Virus record (IMG/VR): IMGVR_UViG_3300042485_000032
Location: 1-32,093 of that record
Reading direction: 5' to 3' (one strand)
DNA: 32,093 bases
Source of the DNA: a virus
Shown: positions 1-6,138 of the stretch, piece by piece
Layout: each line of letters starts with the position of its first letter
Position numbering within the stretch: position 1 is the stretch's first letter
The notes under the pieces: model-generated
Seen by the model: the letters and a program-made list of their open reading frames with translations, nothing else
Database searches by the model: none
What the model was told of the DNA's origin: nothing
Position numbers and translations under genes: made by a program

Positions 1-56
1 AATCTATACAATCACAGACAGCCCAAGCAATTCGCAAGGGTACTTTTAAGGATTAA
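1..56 (+). CDS. C-terminal end of an upstream ORF (partial)
   Basis: A frame open from the window edge, read from base 3, ends with TAA at 54-56 and gives a 17-residue tail ending RKGTFKD. The stop lies just before the ATG at 59, as expected for tightly packed early genes. Too little is present to assign a function. The call rests on the open frame and its spacing only. Confidence 0.4.
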   Translation, partial: SIQSQTAQAIRKGTFKD

Positions 57-58
57 GA

Positions 59-316
59 ATGAAATACGAATTTGACACAACCATTGGCGAAGGCTCTGTA
101 ATCGTTACTGTGGTCATGGAATACGAGCAAGACGAAGAAGGCATTTATAACGAGAACATTGAAGATGTGATCTACGAAAAGATTTCTTTGATGGGTATCT
201 TTACTGCTGAACAGTATCGTGATTTAGAGATCGAAGGCTCTATGCGTCTTTCTAAGCACATCTTAGACGAGGCAGATCACGCTAAAACTGTTGACCACGA
301 CATGAGAGCAATCTAA
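59..316 (+). CDS. Small acidic hypothetical protein
   Basis: An 85-residue acidic protein of unknown function. AAGGA lies about 7 bases before the ATG. The N-terminal half (GSVIVTVVMEYE, then a DE-rich stretch) looks like beta strands followed by an acidic loop; no catalytic motif or membrane segment is visible. It is the first complete gene of a run of small rightward ORFs, and its stop overlaps the next ATG (TAATG). The position suggests an early accessory gene, which is inference. Confidence 0.65.
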   Translation: MKYEFDTTIGEGSVIVTVVMEYEQDEEGIYNENIEDVIYEKISLMGIFTAEQYRDLEIEGSMRLSKHILDEADHAKTVDHDMRAI

Positions 317-459
317 TGTTGCTTGGTTGCAAGCCTAAAGAGCCTGATGCAAAGTGTCTAAATTGCAAAAGGTTCTCTTTACCTAATCCAGTAAATGTCA
401 AGAACTCCAAGGACAAGGCTTGCATTTATGTACCTAAATCTTTACAGGTGAAAACATGA
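316..459 (+). CDS. 47-residue Cys-rich small protein
   Basis: A short ORF of 47 residues starting MLLGCKPKEP and ending SLQVKT. It contains four cysteines, including a CLNC pair and a later KDKACIY, so a zinc-binding knuckle is possible. It starts on the TAATG overlap with the gene before it and ends in an ATGA overlap with the next gene. This coupling is the main reason to believe it is translated. Function unknown. Confidence 0.55.
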   Translation: MLLGCKPKEPDAKCLNCKRFSLPNPVNVKNSKDKACIYVPKSLQVKT

Positions 460-707
460 CTGAATGGACTCCAGAGGAAGACGAGGCTTTTAACATGGTT
501 GAACAAAACAGCAATCTTGGAAAGCAGATATTGAGAGCAAACAAATCTAGTGGCATGGACTGTTGCACTTATGACTGCACCCAAGGAAGGAACTGTCCAG
601 TACGCAATAAAACGCTAGATGAGGTTGCCCATGAATTTAGCTTAATGAAGTCTTTTGGTGATACGGCACAGAGTTTTGCTGCTTATGTAAGGGGTATGAA
701 AAAATGA
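456..707 (+). CDS. Small Cys-rich conserved phage protein
   Basis: An 83-residue protein with a cysteine cluster near the middle (CCTYDCTQGRNCPVR), flanked by an acidic N-terminus and a helical, basic C-terminus ending RGMKK. The cluster resembles one I recall from small uncharacterised phage proteins; it may bind metal. ATGA overlaps couple it to the genes on both sides. No enzymatic motif is visible. Confidence 0.65.
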   Translation: MTEWTPEEDEAFNMVEQNSNLGKQILRANKSSGMDCCTYDCTQGRNCPVRNKTLDEVAHEFSLMKSFGDTAQSFAAYVRGMKK

Positions 708-868
708 TTGAATTAGTTTGGAATTATGAGGAAGGCGAAGGCCAAGTGTTAATTAAGAAAGAATTTTTAATGGAACACAGGGTTGTTCAACTAGACGCTT
801 TGGTTGATTGGATTGCTGAACTACAAACAATTTATAACTCAATGACGGCAAATCATGAGCAAGGGTAG
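704..868 (+). CDS. 54-residue hypothetical protein
   Basis: A short ORF (MIELVWNYEEGEG... to NHEQG) that starts in an ATGA overlap with the preceding stop and ends inside the start of the next ORF. It is acidic and has no motif I recognise. It is supported by translational coupling and by filling the gap between two credible genes. Function unknown. Confidence 0.5.
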   Translation: MIELVWNYEEGEGQVLIKKEFLMEHRVVQLDALVDWIAELQTIYNSMTANHEQG

Positions 869-1052
869 TTCTCCAAGACCTTTTAAGGTAAGCAATCAAG
901 AATACGCAAACCGATGGGATGCCATATTTGGCAGAGACAATGAGAAAGAAAACAAAAAGGAAGCATTGGAATCTGATAGACCCGATAACTCATGCAATAG
1001 TCGGGTCAGCGATAACCCACAGGGACAAGCTGGACAAACTCAGACTCCTTGA
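855..1052 (+). CDS. Small hypothetical protein with SSPRPF N-terminus
   Basis: A 65-residue hydrophilic protein. The first 30 residues (MSKGSSPRPFKVSNQEYANR, then WDAIFG) resemble a class of short phage proteins of unknown function; the tail is low-complexity and charged. Its last 113 bases overlap the next gene in another frame, so the poorly conserved-looking tail may simply read through coding sequence of that gene. It overlaps the preceding stop by 14 bases. Confidence 0.55.
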   Translation: MSKGSSPRPFKVSNQEYANRWDAIFGRDNEKENKKEALESDRPDNSCNSRVSDNPQGQAGQTQTP

Positions 1053-1398
1053 GTACTCAGCACTAGACGCAATGACCAAAGGCTCTGGAACTATCTCTGA
1101 TTGGCGTACCTTGGTTGATGTATTAAATCTGTGTGAGATGATGGGAAAGAATGGGGTAGGCCCAGAGGTGCTACCTGTATGCCAAACAGCACAGGATAGC
1201 CTCCACAAAGCCGCCTTGCGTTACCAAGAGACAAAGAAGATGGGATTGGATGGTCAAGGTATAAAAGCCATCAGAGAATTGATTGAGTATGCTGATCTAC
1301 AGCAGGGAAGTATCTCAAGATCAGAGTTTGAGAGATACATTCAGAAAACAAAAGACTACATAAAGTCAAATGGGAATCTGGTGGTAGAGATTGAATAA
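940..1398 (+). CDS. Conserved phage protein of unknown function
   Basis: About 152 residues from the preferred start (MRKKTKRK). An upstream ATG at 919 is in frame, but its extra seven residues look unlike the basic start seen here. The protein is mostly alpha-helical, with a basic N-terminus followed by HAIVGSAI and a region ending in a SEFERYIQKT motif. I recall similar proteins from phages of betaproteobacteria, without known function. It lies shortly before the operon terminator, so a regulatory role is possible but not shown. Confidence 0.7.
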   Translation: MRKKTKRKHWNLIDPITHAIVGSAITHRDKLDKLRLLEYSALDAMTKGSGTISDWRTLVDVLNLCEMMGKNGVGPEVLPVCQTAQDSLHKAALRYQETKKMGLDGQGIKAIRELIEYADLQQGSISRSEFERYIQKTKDYIKSNGNLVVEIE

Positions 1399-1648
1399 CA
1401 AACTTTCTAGCCGTGAGAGACTACACCTAGCAAGGGTCAAAGAGATGCCTTGTGGAGTCTGTGGTCAGGCAGGGCCATCAGATGCTCACCACATTGAGCA
1501 GCACCAGCAGTATCTTTGTATTCCGCTATGTAAGGATTGCCATCAGGGTAGCCATAATGGAATTCATGGGCAAGCAAGAATTTGGTCGGTTTATAAGCAT
1601 ACAGAGTTGACTGTGTTAAACGAAACCCTGAGAAAGTTGATAGGATAG
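1391..1648 (+). CDS. Ref-like HNH (RecA-dependent) nuclease
   Basis: An 85-residue protein that starts at TTG inside the stop region of the preceding gene. It has a compact zinc/HNH nuclease core: C21-x2-C24, the AHHI pair at residues 32-35, then LCKDCH (C47, C50, H51) and a final SHNGIHG with two further histidines. This pattern and the ERLHLARVK start match the Ref family (P1 Ref is a RecA-dependent nuclease used in recombination). It is the last gene before a terminator and may belong with the ERF/NinB recombination genes at the other end of the window. The family assignment rests on motif layout alone. Confidence 0.75.
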   Translation: MNNKLSSRERLHLARVKEMPCGVCGQAGPSDAHHIEQHQQYLCIPLCKDCHQGSHNGIHGQARIWSVYKHTELTVLNETLRKLIG

Positions 1649-1671
1649 AGACACTCGTTGCCATGAGTTTT

Positions 1672-1698
1672 AGAGAGACTTGTTCTCTCTTTTTTTTT
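1672..1698 (+). terminator. Rho-independent terminator after the early operon
   Basis: A 7-bp stem AGAGAGA / TCTCTCT (1672-1678 with 1684-1690), a CTTGT loop, and a run of nine T (1690-1698). It lies 24 bases after the stop of the Ref-like nuclease gene and before the packaging genes, so it probably separates early from late transcription. Confidence 0.8.
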
Positions 1699-1708
1699 AT
1701 GGGATAAT
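1680..1708 (+). promoter_or_regulatory. Candidate sigma70-type promoter overlapping the terminator
   Basis: TTGTTC (1680-1685), a 17-base spacer, and GATAAT (1703-1708). It would start transcription near 1715, just ahead of the ATG at 1732. The -10 matches consensus at five of six bases; the -35 is weak and lies inside the terminator hairpin. It could drive the late/packaging operon. Confidence 0.35.
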
Positions 1709-1731
1709 GAACAAACTCCATGAGGATTGCC

Positions 1732-2235
1732 ATGACAGGCTTGCTAGAACCATCCGTAAAGATTGAAATTGAAATACAAAGCCAAGAGAAAAGTGGCAAG
1801 GCTTGTCCTGTTGCTACAGGTGATGTAGAGGTCAATCTTGAGAATCGTCAGAAGGCCATCGACAAGGCTAACTATGGCCCAATGAATCCCAATGAGGCCA
1901 ACATGGATTACTGGCGTGAGATCAGTAAGACTTGGAGAAACTCACCAGTTCAGGCTAAGAAGTCTCGCTGTGGTAACTGTTCAGCCTTTATCCAAACACC
2001 AAAGATGCTTGCTTGCATTGAGTCAGGCTTGGAGATGAATGGCGAGGAGATGGATGCTTGGGAAGTGATTGACGCTGGTGACTTAGGTTACTGCGAAGTA
2101 TTTGATTTTAAGTGTGCTTCCAAGAGAACTTGTGAGGCATGGATTGCAGGTGGGCCAATAACCGAGGAAAAACATGGGAACGACAAATCAGCAAGCTCTG
2201 GAGATGATGCAGAAACTTATGCAGAAGAAGACTAA
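1732..2235 (+). CDS. Conserved Cys-rich phage protein
   Basis: 167 residues from the ATG at 1732, chosen because GAGG lies 6-7 bases upstream; an in-frame ATG at 1720 overlaps that ribosome site. The central part carries regularly placed cysteines: CGNC, a later LACIES, GYCEVFDFKC and RTCEAWIAGGPI. I recall this Cys pattern and the GGPI ending from uncharacterised phage proteins. Six cysteines suggest a metal or iron-sulfur site, but this is inference. The C-terminus is acidic and low-complexity, and its end overlaps the next small gene in another frame. Confidence 0.75.
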   Translation: MTGLLEPSVKIEIEIQSQEKSGKACPVATGDVEVNLENRQKAIDKANYGPMNPNEANMDYWREISKTWRNSPVQAKKSRCGNCSAFIQTPKMLACIESGLEMNGEEMDAWEVIDAGDLGYCEVFDFKCASKRTCEAWIAGGPITEEKHGNDKSASSGDDAETYAEED

Positions 2236-2296
2236 ACCCATGCCTGTGCGTGGGGAAAGAACTGCAAAGAATAAAGCGAAGAAGCCTAAAAAATGA
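2174..2296 (+). CDS. 40-residue basic protein
   Basis: A short ORF (MGTTNQQALEMMQKLMQKKT, then a Lys-rich tail ending KKPKK). GAGGA lies about 8 bases before its ATG. It overlaps the end of the preceding gene by 62 bases and shares ATGATG with the next start. Highly basic, so a nucleic-acid contact is possible; function unknown. It would be missed by a 60-residue cutoff. Confidence 0.55.
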   Translation: MGTTNQQALEMMQKLMQKKTKPMPVRGERTAKNKAKKPKK

Positions 2297-2451
2297 TGGG
2301 CTTGTATGCAAACATCGCAGCAAAGAAAAAGCGCATCGAGGCGCAAAAAGCTGCTGGCAAGACTCCAGAGCGTATGCGTAAAGTTGGCTCGAAGGGTGCG
2401 CCAACTGCGGATGCGTTTAAGCAAGCGGCTAAGACTGCTAAAAAGAAATGA
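2293..2451 (+). CDS. 52-residue conserved basic phage protein
   Basis: The ORF reads MMGLYANIAAKKKRIEAQKA, then a KxGSKGAPTADAF segment and a Lys-rich tail. I recall small phage proteins with a GLYANI...KGAPT layout next to similar neighbours, without known function. It starts within the stop of the upstream gene and ends in an ATGA overlap with the next. The second ATG (2296) is an equally possible start. Confidence 0.65.
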   Translation: MMGLYANIAAKKKRIEAQKAAGKTPERMRKVGSKGAPTADAFKQAAKTAKKK

Positions 2452-2699
2452 TTAAACGAGGCTCAGAGCAGTTTTCTGGCTATAACAAGCCTAAGAGAAC
2501 TCCTGACCATCCAACCAAGTCTCACGCTGTTTTAGCGAAGTCTGGTGAGGATGTGAAGCTGATTCGTTTTGGTCAGCAAGGCGTAAAAGGTTCTGCTGAT
2601 GGCACGAAGCGTAACGAAGCGTTTAAGGCTCGTCATGCGGAAAATATCGCTAAAGGCAAGATGAGTGCAGCGTTTTGGGCAAACAAGGTTAAGTGGTAA
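2448..2699 (+). CDS. Conserved basic phage protein (FGQQGVKG type)
   Basis: 83 residues, strongly basic. The core TKSHAVLAKSGEDVKLIRFG followed by QQGVKG looks like a small beta-barrel-like segment, and the C-terminus (FKARHAENIAKGK...WANKVKW) is helical and basic. I recall proteins of this kind lying upstream of terminase genes in related phages. No activity is known to me. It is coupled to the preceding gene by ATGA. Confidence 0.65.
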   Translation: MIKRGSEQFSGYNKPKRTPDHPTKSHAVLAKSGEDVKLIRFGQQGVKGSADGTKRNEAFKARHAENIAKGKMSAAFWANKVKW

Positions 2700-2718
2700 A
2701 AAAACAACAGGTGCAGTT

Positions 2719-2883
2719 ATGAAGATGACAAAAGCTGGTCAGAAAAAAGTTGGCAAGGTCATGGGTGAGTACAAAGAAGGCACTCTGCACTCTGGTAAGG
2801 GTGGCAAGGTTATTAAGAGCCGTGACCAAGCGATTGCGATTGCTATGGCAGAAGCTGCTAAGAAAATTGGCAGGATGAAGTAA
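2719..2883 (+). CDS. DUF6496-like small basic protein
   Basis: 54 residues from the ATG at 2719, which has AGGTG about 6 bases upstream; a longer frame opening at 2665 would overlap the previous gene and lacks a site. The sequence KVGKVMGEYKEGTLHSGKGG, followed by a DQAIAIAMAEAAKK helix, fits the DUF6496 family (KxMxEfk.GtLhS...QAiAIAlsEA). Function unknown. The stop overlaps the start of the next gene. Confidence 0.7.
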   Translation: MKMTKAGQKKVGKVMGEYKEGTLHSGKGGKVIKSRDQAIAIAMAEAAKKIGRMK

Positions 2884-4064
2884 TGGCTGAACTTGGCGCA
2901 TTTTTTGGTAATCCAAACATACAGCGTCAAGGTGCTAGGGCTAGAGCCTTGGCAGGACAGAGAGATGTCAACACATTGGCAGACCCTCGCACTTATGCAA
3001 TTGTTCAGGGTTTGTTAGGAACTGCTCCTGACCAGATGGGGTTTAGTGTTCTAAATCCTGATTACGAAAAGATTAGAAAAGCCGCAGAGCCAGCGTTTGC
3101 TTTAGGGTCTTTGTTGCAAATTGCACCAATGGCTAAAGCCTTAAATGCGCCAGCAGCAGCTATTGGTAAAGCAGTCGGGCCAACTGTAGATAGATTGGTT
3201 ACTCAAACGCTTGAGCGTGGTGGTTTACCTGCTGATATTTTGCGAGGTATGGTGCAAGGTAGCCAAAGTGCAATGCTACCGCCATCAAGATTTATTGGTA
3301 AGCCGCTTGAAGGACTTTTAAGCAAGGTTGATGTTGGCGGTGGTCGTATTGAAGAATTTGGAACTGACCAACGATTAGTTGATATTGCCAAAGACATAAC
3401 CCAAAAAAAAGGTTTTGTTTATAGCCCTCAATTGAAATATGCCAATGTAGATGAAGCTAGGGCAAAGCGTTTGGCAGACGCTTATGACAAGATGGAAAAC
3501 AATCCAAGCAACAAGGCTGTTAAAAAAGCCTATGACGCTATGATTGAAGAAACAATGGAACAGTATGAGGCACTAAGGAAAAAAGGCTATAAATTTAGTT
3601 TTATGCCTGAGAGTGGCGATATTTATGGCAATCCAAGAAACGCCATTAACGATATTGTTCAAAACCAAAGATTGTCTGTTTTCCCAACAGAACAAGGTTT
3701 TGGTTCTTTGGTGGAGGCATCACAAGCAAACCCATTACTAATGAAAATTGGTGAAAAATGGGGTGGCAAAGATGTCACAGCTAATGATGTGTTTCGCGCA
3801 GTCCATGATGTATTTGGTCATGGCAAACATGGTGTTGGTTTTCGCGCAGGTGGTGAAGAAAACGCTTTCCAAGCTCATGCAAGGATGTATTCACCAGAGG
3901 CATTGCCAGCCGTTACATCGGAGACTCGTGGTCAGAATTCATGGGTAAACTATGGCCCATTTGGTGAGTTTAATAGAAAAGCCTCACCCTCTGAAACAAT
4001 ATATGCAGAACAAAAAACAGGCATCATGCCTGATTGGACATACATAGAAGGTTTGCTTAAATGA
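2883..4064 (+). CDS. Large protein with HDxFGH-type C-terminal domain
   Basis: 393 residues. The N-terminal part (about 1-110) is Ala/Pro-rich and partly hydrophobic; residues 155-300 look helical. The C-terminal domain (about 300-380) holds VHDVFGHG (H308, D309, H313), GGEENAF (E325, E326), a further H332 and SETRGQNSWVNYGP. I recall this block from other phage and mobile-element proteins, often at the end of large multi-domain ones. The spaced His, Asp and Glu residues suggest a metal-dependent hydrolase, possibly of the metallopeptidase kinds described in phage polyvalent proteins, but that is inference. It lies between small basic proteins and the terminase genes, so it could be packaged or act early. 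Confidence 0.7.
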   Translation: MAELGAFFGNPNIQRQGARARALAGQRDVNTLADPRTYAIVQGLLGTAPDQMGFSVLNPDYEKIRKAAEPAFALGSLLQIAPMAKALNAPAAAIGKAVGPTVDRLVTQTLERGGLPADILRGMVQGSQSAMLPPSRFIGKPLEGLLSKVDVGGGRIEEFGTDQRLVDIAKDITQKKGFVYSPQLKYANVDEARAKRLADAYDKMENNPSNKAVKKAYDAMIEETMEQYEALRKKGYKFSFMPESGDIYGNPRNAINDIVQNQRLSVFPTEQGFGSLVEASQANPLLMKIGEKWGGKDVTANDVFRAVHDVFGHGKHGVGFRAGGEENAFQAHARMYSPEALPAVTSETRGQNSWVNYGPFGEFNRKASPSETIYAEQKTGIMPDWTYIEGLLK

Positions 4065-4417
4065 TAGTGCAGTTGTTTATTGCTGTTACAGAGTTAATAG
4101 CAATATGGTTACTCCAAGACAAACGAGAAAGCCACAGAAAGTTTGCTCCGATATTTGGCTTGCTTGGCCAGCCATTCTGGTTCTATTCATCATTTATGGC
4201 AGACCAATGGGGTGCATTTATACTATGCTTCTTTTTTACAGCAGCATGGATTAAAGGTCTTAAAGACTACTGGCTTACAAAAAGAGAGCAAGCACTAACA
4301 AGCGAGCAATACTTTGAGTTAATTACTGATGCTGTTGAAAAAGTAGAAAAAGGTAGTAAACTAGATCAAAAGGACTACATCAAGAGAGTTTTGAGAGAGG
4401 CTCTTGGTATTCGATAA
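4061..4417 (+). CDS. Membrane protein of unknown function
   Basis: 118 residues with three hydrophobic segments (about 3-18, 30-45 and 50-64), including GLLGQPFWFYSSF and WGAFILCFFFTAAW. A charged helical C-terminus of about 50 residues follows. I recall similar small membrane proteins in phages, encoded near the packaging genes. It overlaps the preceding stop by 4 bases (ATGA). Function unknown. Confidence 0.65.
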   Translation: MIVQLFIAVTELIAIWLLQDKRESHRKFAPIFGLLGQPFWFYSSFMADQWGAFILCFFFTAAWIKGLKDYWLTKREQALTSEQYFELITDAVEKVEKGSKLDQKDYIKRVLREALGIR

Positions 4418-4448
4418 TTAACCTTGACCAACCCTAGAGGAGTCAAAC

Positions 4449-4715
4449 ATGATTGAAAAACAATCAAACCTTTCAAACCGAGGTGGCGCACGAGATGGCG
4501 CAGGAAGACCTAAAGGTAGCCTAGACAAAGGTAACGCTGTCATCAGAGAGATGATCTTAGAAGCACTAGAGGGTGCTGGTGGTGTTGCATATCTAATCGA
4601 CAAAGCAGAGAGCCATCCACAGGCTTTCATGGGACTAATCGGTAAAGTCTTACCACTTCAGGTAACTGGAGAAGAAGGTAAAGACATTCAGATAAGTGTC
4701 CAATGGCAGAAGTAA
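4449..4715 (+). CDS. terS: Putative terminase small subunit (DUF5681-like)
   Basis: 88 residues with GAGGAG about 6 bases upstream of the ATG. The N-terminus has NRGGARDGAGRPKGSLDKGN, the basic glycine-rich start of DUF5681-type proteins, which often lie directly before the large terminase. The rest is a helical segment with AFMGLIGKVLPLQVTG. Small terminases recognise phage DNA and load the motor. This protein is shorter than classical TerS, so assignment rests on the start motif and on the 13-base overlap with the large subunit. Confidence 0.65.
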   Translation: MIEKQSNLSNRGGARDGAGRPKGSLDKGNAVIREMILEALEGAGGVAYLIDKAESHPQAFMGLIGKVLPLQVTGEEGKDIQISVQWQK

Positions 4716-5965
4716 TCGAGATAGCCTACAAACCCAGAGAACAACAACTTGCTATCCATGAACTGATGGACAGTAAGCGTTTTGGTGTTGTTGTTGCTCA
4801 CAGACGTATGGGCAAGACTGTCTCTGCTATCAACCATCTAATCAAGGAAGCTATCCTCAACCAAAAGGAAGCCCCTAGATACGCTTATATAGCCCCTACA
4901 TATGGGCAAGCCAAGCGAGTGGCATGGGACTACCTTGTGAAGTATGCAGAGCCTCTAGGAGGCACTAGCAATATCTCTGAACTAAGGGTGGACTTCTGGG
5001 GTAGACGCATCCAGTTATTTGGCTCAGACAATCCAGAAACACTCCGTGGTCAATACTTTGATGGAGTAATCCTAGATGAGATTGGCGATCAAAACCCAAA
5101 GATATGGACTGACATTATTCGCCCTGCACTAGCTGACAGGAAGGGGTGGTGCTTATTTATCGGGACACCAAAGGGACACAACCACTTTAAAGAACTGCGA
5201 GACAGAGCAGAAAAGGAAGATGGATGGGGTTTACTTGAGTTCAAAGCCTCAGAGACAGGTGTAGTGGATGACACAGAACTGAAGGCTGCTCGAAGTGAGA
5301 TGGGTGAGGATAAGTACCGCCAAGAGTTTGAATGTAGCTTTGACGCTGCCGTAGAGGGTTCTTACTATGGGCAAATCCTCAACGAGTTAGAAGACAAGAA
5401 GCATATGCAAGAGATTCCTTGGGAGGAACTTAGCAGAACCTTTACAGCTTGGGACTTGGGTATGGGTGACTCTACGTCTATCTGGGTAGCTCAGTTAGTA
5501 GGTACAGAGATCAGATTGATCGACTACTATGAGAATCATGGGGTGGGACTAGACCACTATGTAAAGTGGATTAAGGACAACGACTACTCAAAAGCCGAAC
5601 ATATCTTGCCCCATGACGTTAGGGTCAGAGAGTTAGGCACAGGTAAGAGCAGACTAGAGATGCTTGAGGAAGCTGGCCTAGAGATCAATATAGCCCCAAG
5701 GATGAGCCTAGATGATGGCATCCAAGCAGTTAGGCGTATGCTGCCTAGGTGTTGGTTCAATATGCCAAAGGTAGAAACAGGGCTGAACTGCCTGAGAAAC
5801 TACCGCAGAGATTACGATGAGAAGCGTAAGATATTCTATGAAAGACCACTTCACGATTGGTCTAGTCATGGAAGTGATAGCTTTAGATACTTAGCCCTCG
5901 GAATTGATGAAGGTCATAGCACTTGGGATAAGCCGATTAACAAACTACCGAAATGGATTGTCTGA
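4703..5965 (+). CDS. terL: Terminase large subunit
   Basis: 420 residues, normal for a compact TerL. The ATPase domain has a Walker A-like AHRRMGKT (32-39), a Walker B with catalytic Glu (GVILDE, 121-126) and a GTPKG coupling motif (154-158). The C-terminal RNase H-like nuclease shows TAWDLG (D251) and a second acidic region at HDVRVRELGTGKSRLE; the HGSDSFRYLALG segment supplies the likely final Asp. It cuts and pumps phage DNA into the prohead through the portal. It overlaps both neighbours by a few bases. Confidence 0.95.
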   Translation: MAEVIEIAYKPREQQLAIHELMDSKRFGVVVAHRRMGKTVSAINHLIKEAILNQKEAPRYAYIAPTYGQAKRVAWDYLVKYAEPLGGTSNISELRVDFWGRRIQLFGSDNPETLRGQYFDGVILDEIGDQNPKIWTDIIRPALADRKGWCLFIGTPKGHNHFKELRDRAEKEDGWGLLEFKASETGVVDDTELKAARSEMGEDKYRQEFECSFDAAVEGSYYGQILNELEDKKHMQEIPWEELSRTFTAWDLGMGDSTSIWVAQLVGTEIRLIDYYENHGVGLDHYVKWIKDNDYSKAEHILPHDVRVRELGTGKSRLEMLEEAGLEINIAPRMSLDDGIQAVRRMLPRCWFNMPKVETGLNCLRNYRRDYDEKRKIFYERPLHDWSSHGSDSFRYLALGIDEGHSTWDKPINKLPKWIV

Positions 5966-6138
5966 TGTATGTAGAACGCCAAGGGGTTAATCATGCCCCA
6001 AAGATAAAAGAACTTGAAAATCGCATTGAACTATTGGAAAATGTGGTAAAAGCATTACAATTGGACAAACCCCGAATGGGTCGCCCTCCAAAGGAAAAAC
6101 ATGGAAACGAACGACTTGAAGTCGATACTACAAGCTGA
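5965..6138 (+). CDS. Small coiled-coil protein with AT-hook-like motif
   Basis: 57 residues from the ATG in the TGATG overlap with the terminase stop; an in-frame ATG at 5953 is possible. A short leucine-patterned coiled coil (KELENRIELLENVVKALQL) is followed by KPRMGRPPKEK, which resembles an AT-hook (GRP core). It could bind DNA during packaging, but its role is unknown. The last 38 bases overlap the portal start. Confidence 0.55.
   Translation: MYVERQGVNHAPKIKELENRIELLENVVKALQLDKPRMGRPPKEKHGNERLEVDTTS

Noticed and set aside
2108-2424. Antisense ORFs opposite the small basic genes
   Set aside because: The + strand has coupled genes with ribosome sites; antisense products are Leu/Ser/Phe-rich shadows of Lys codons.
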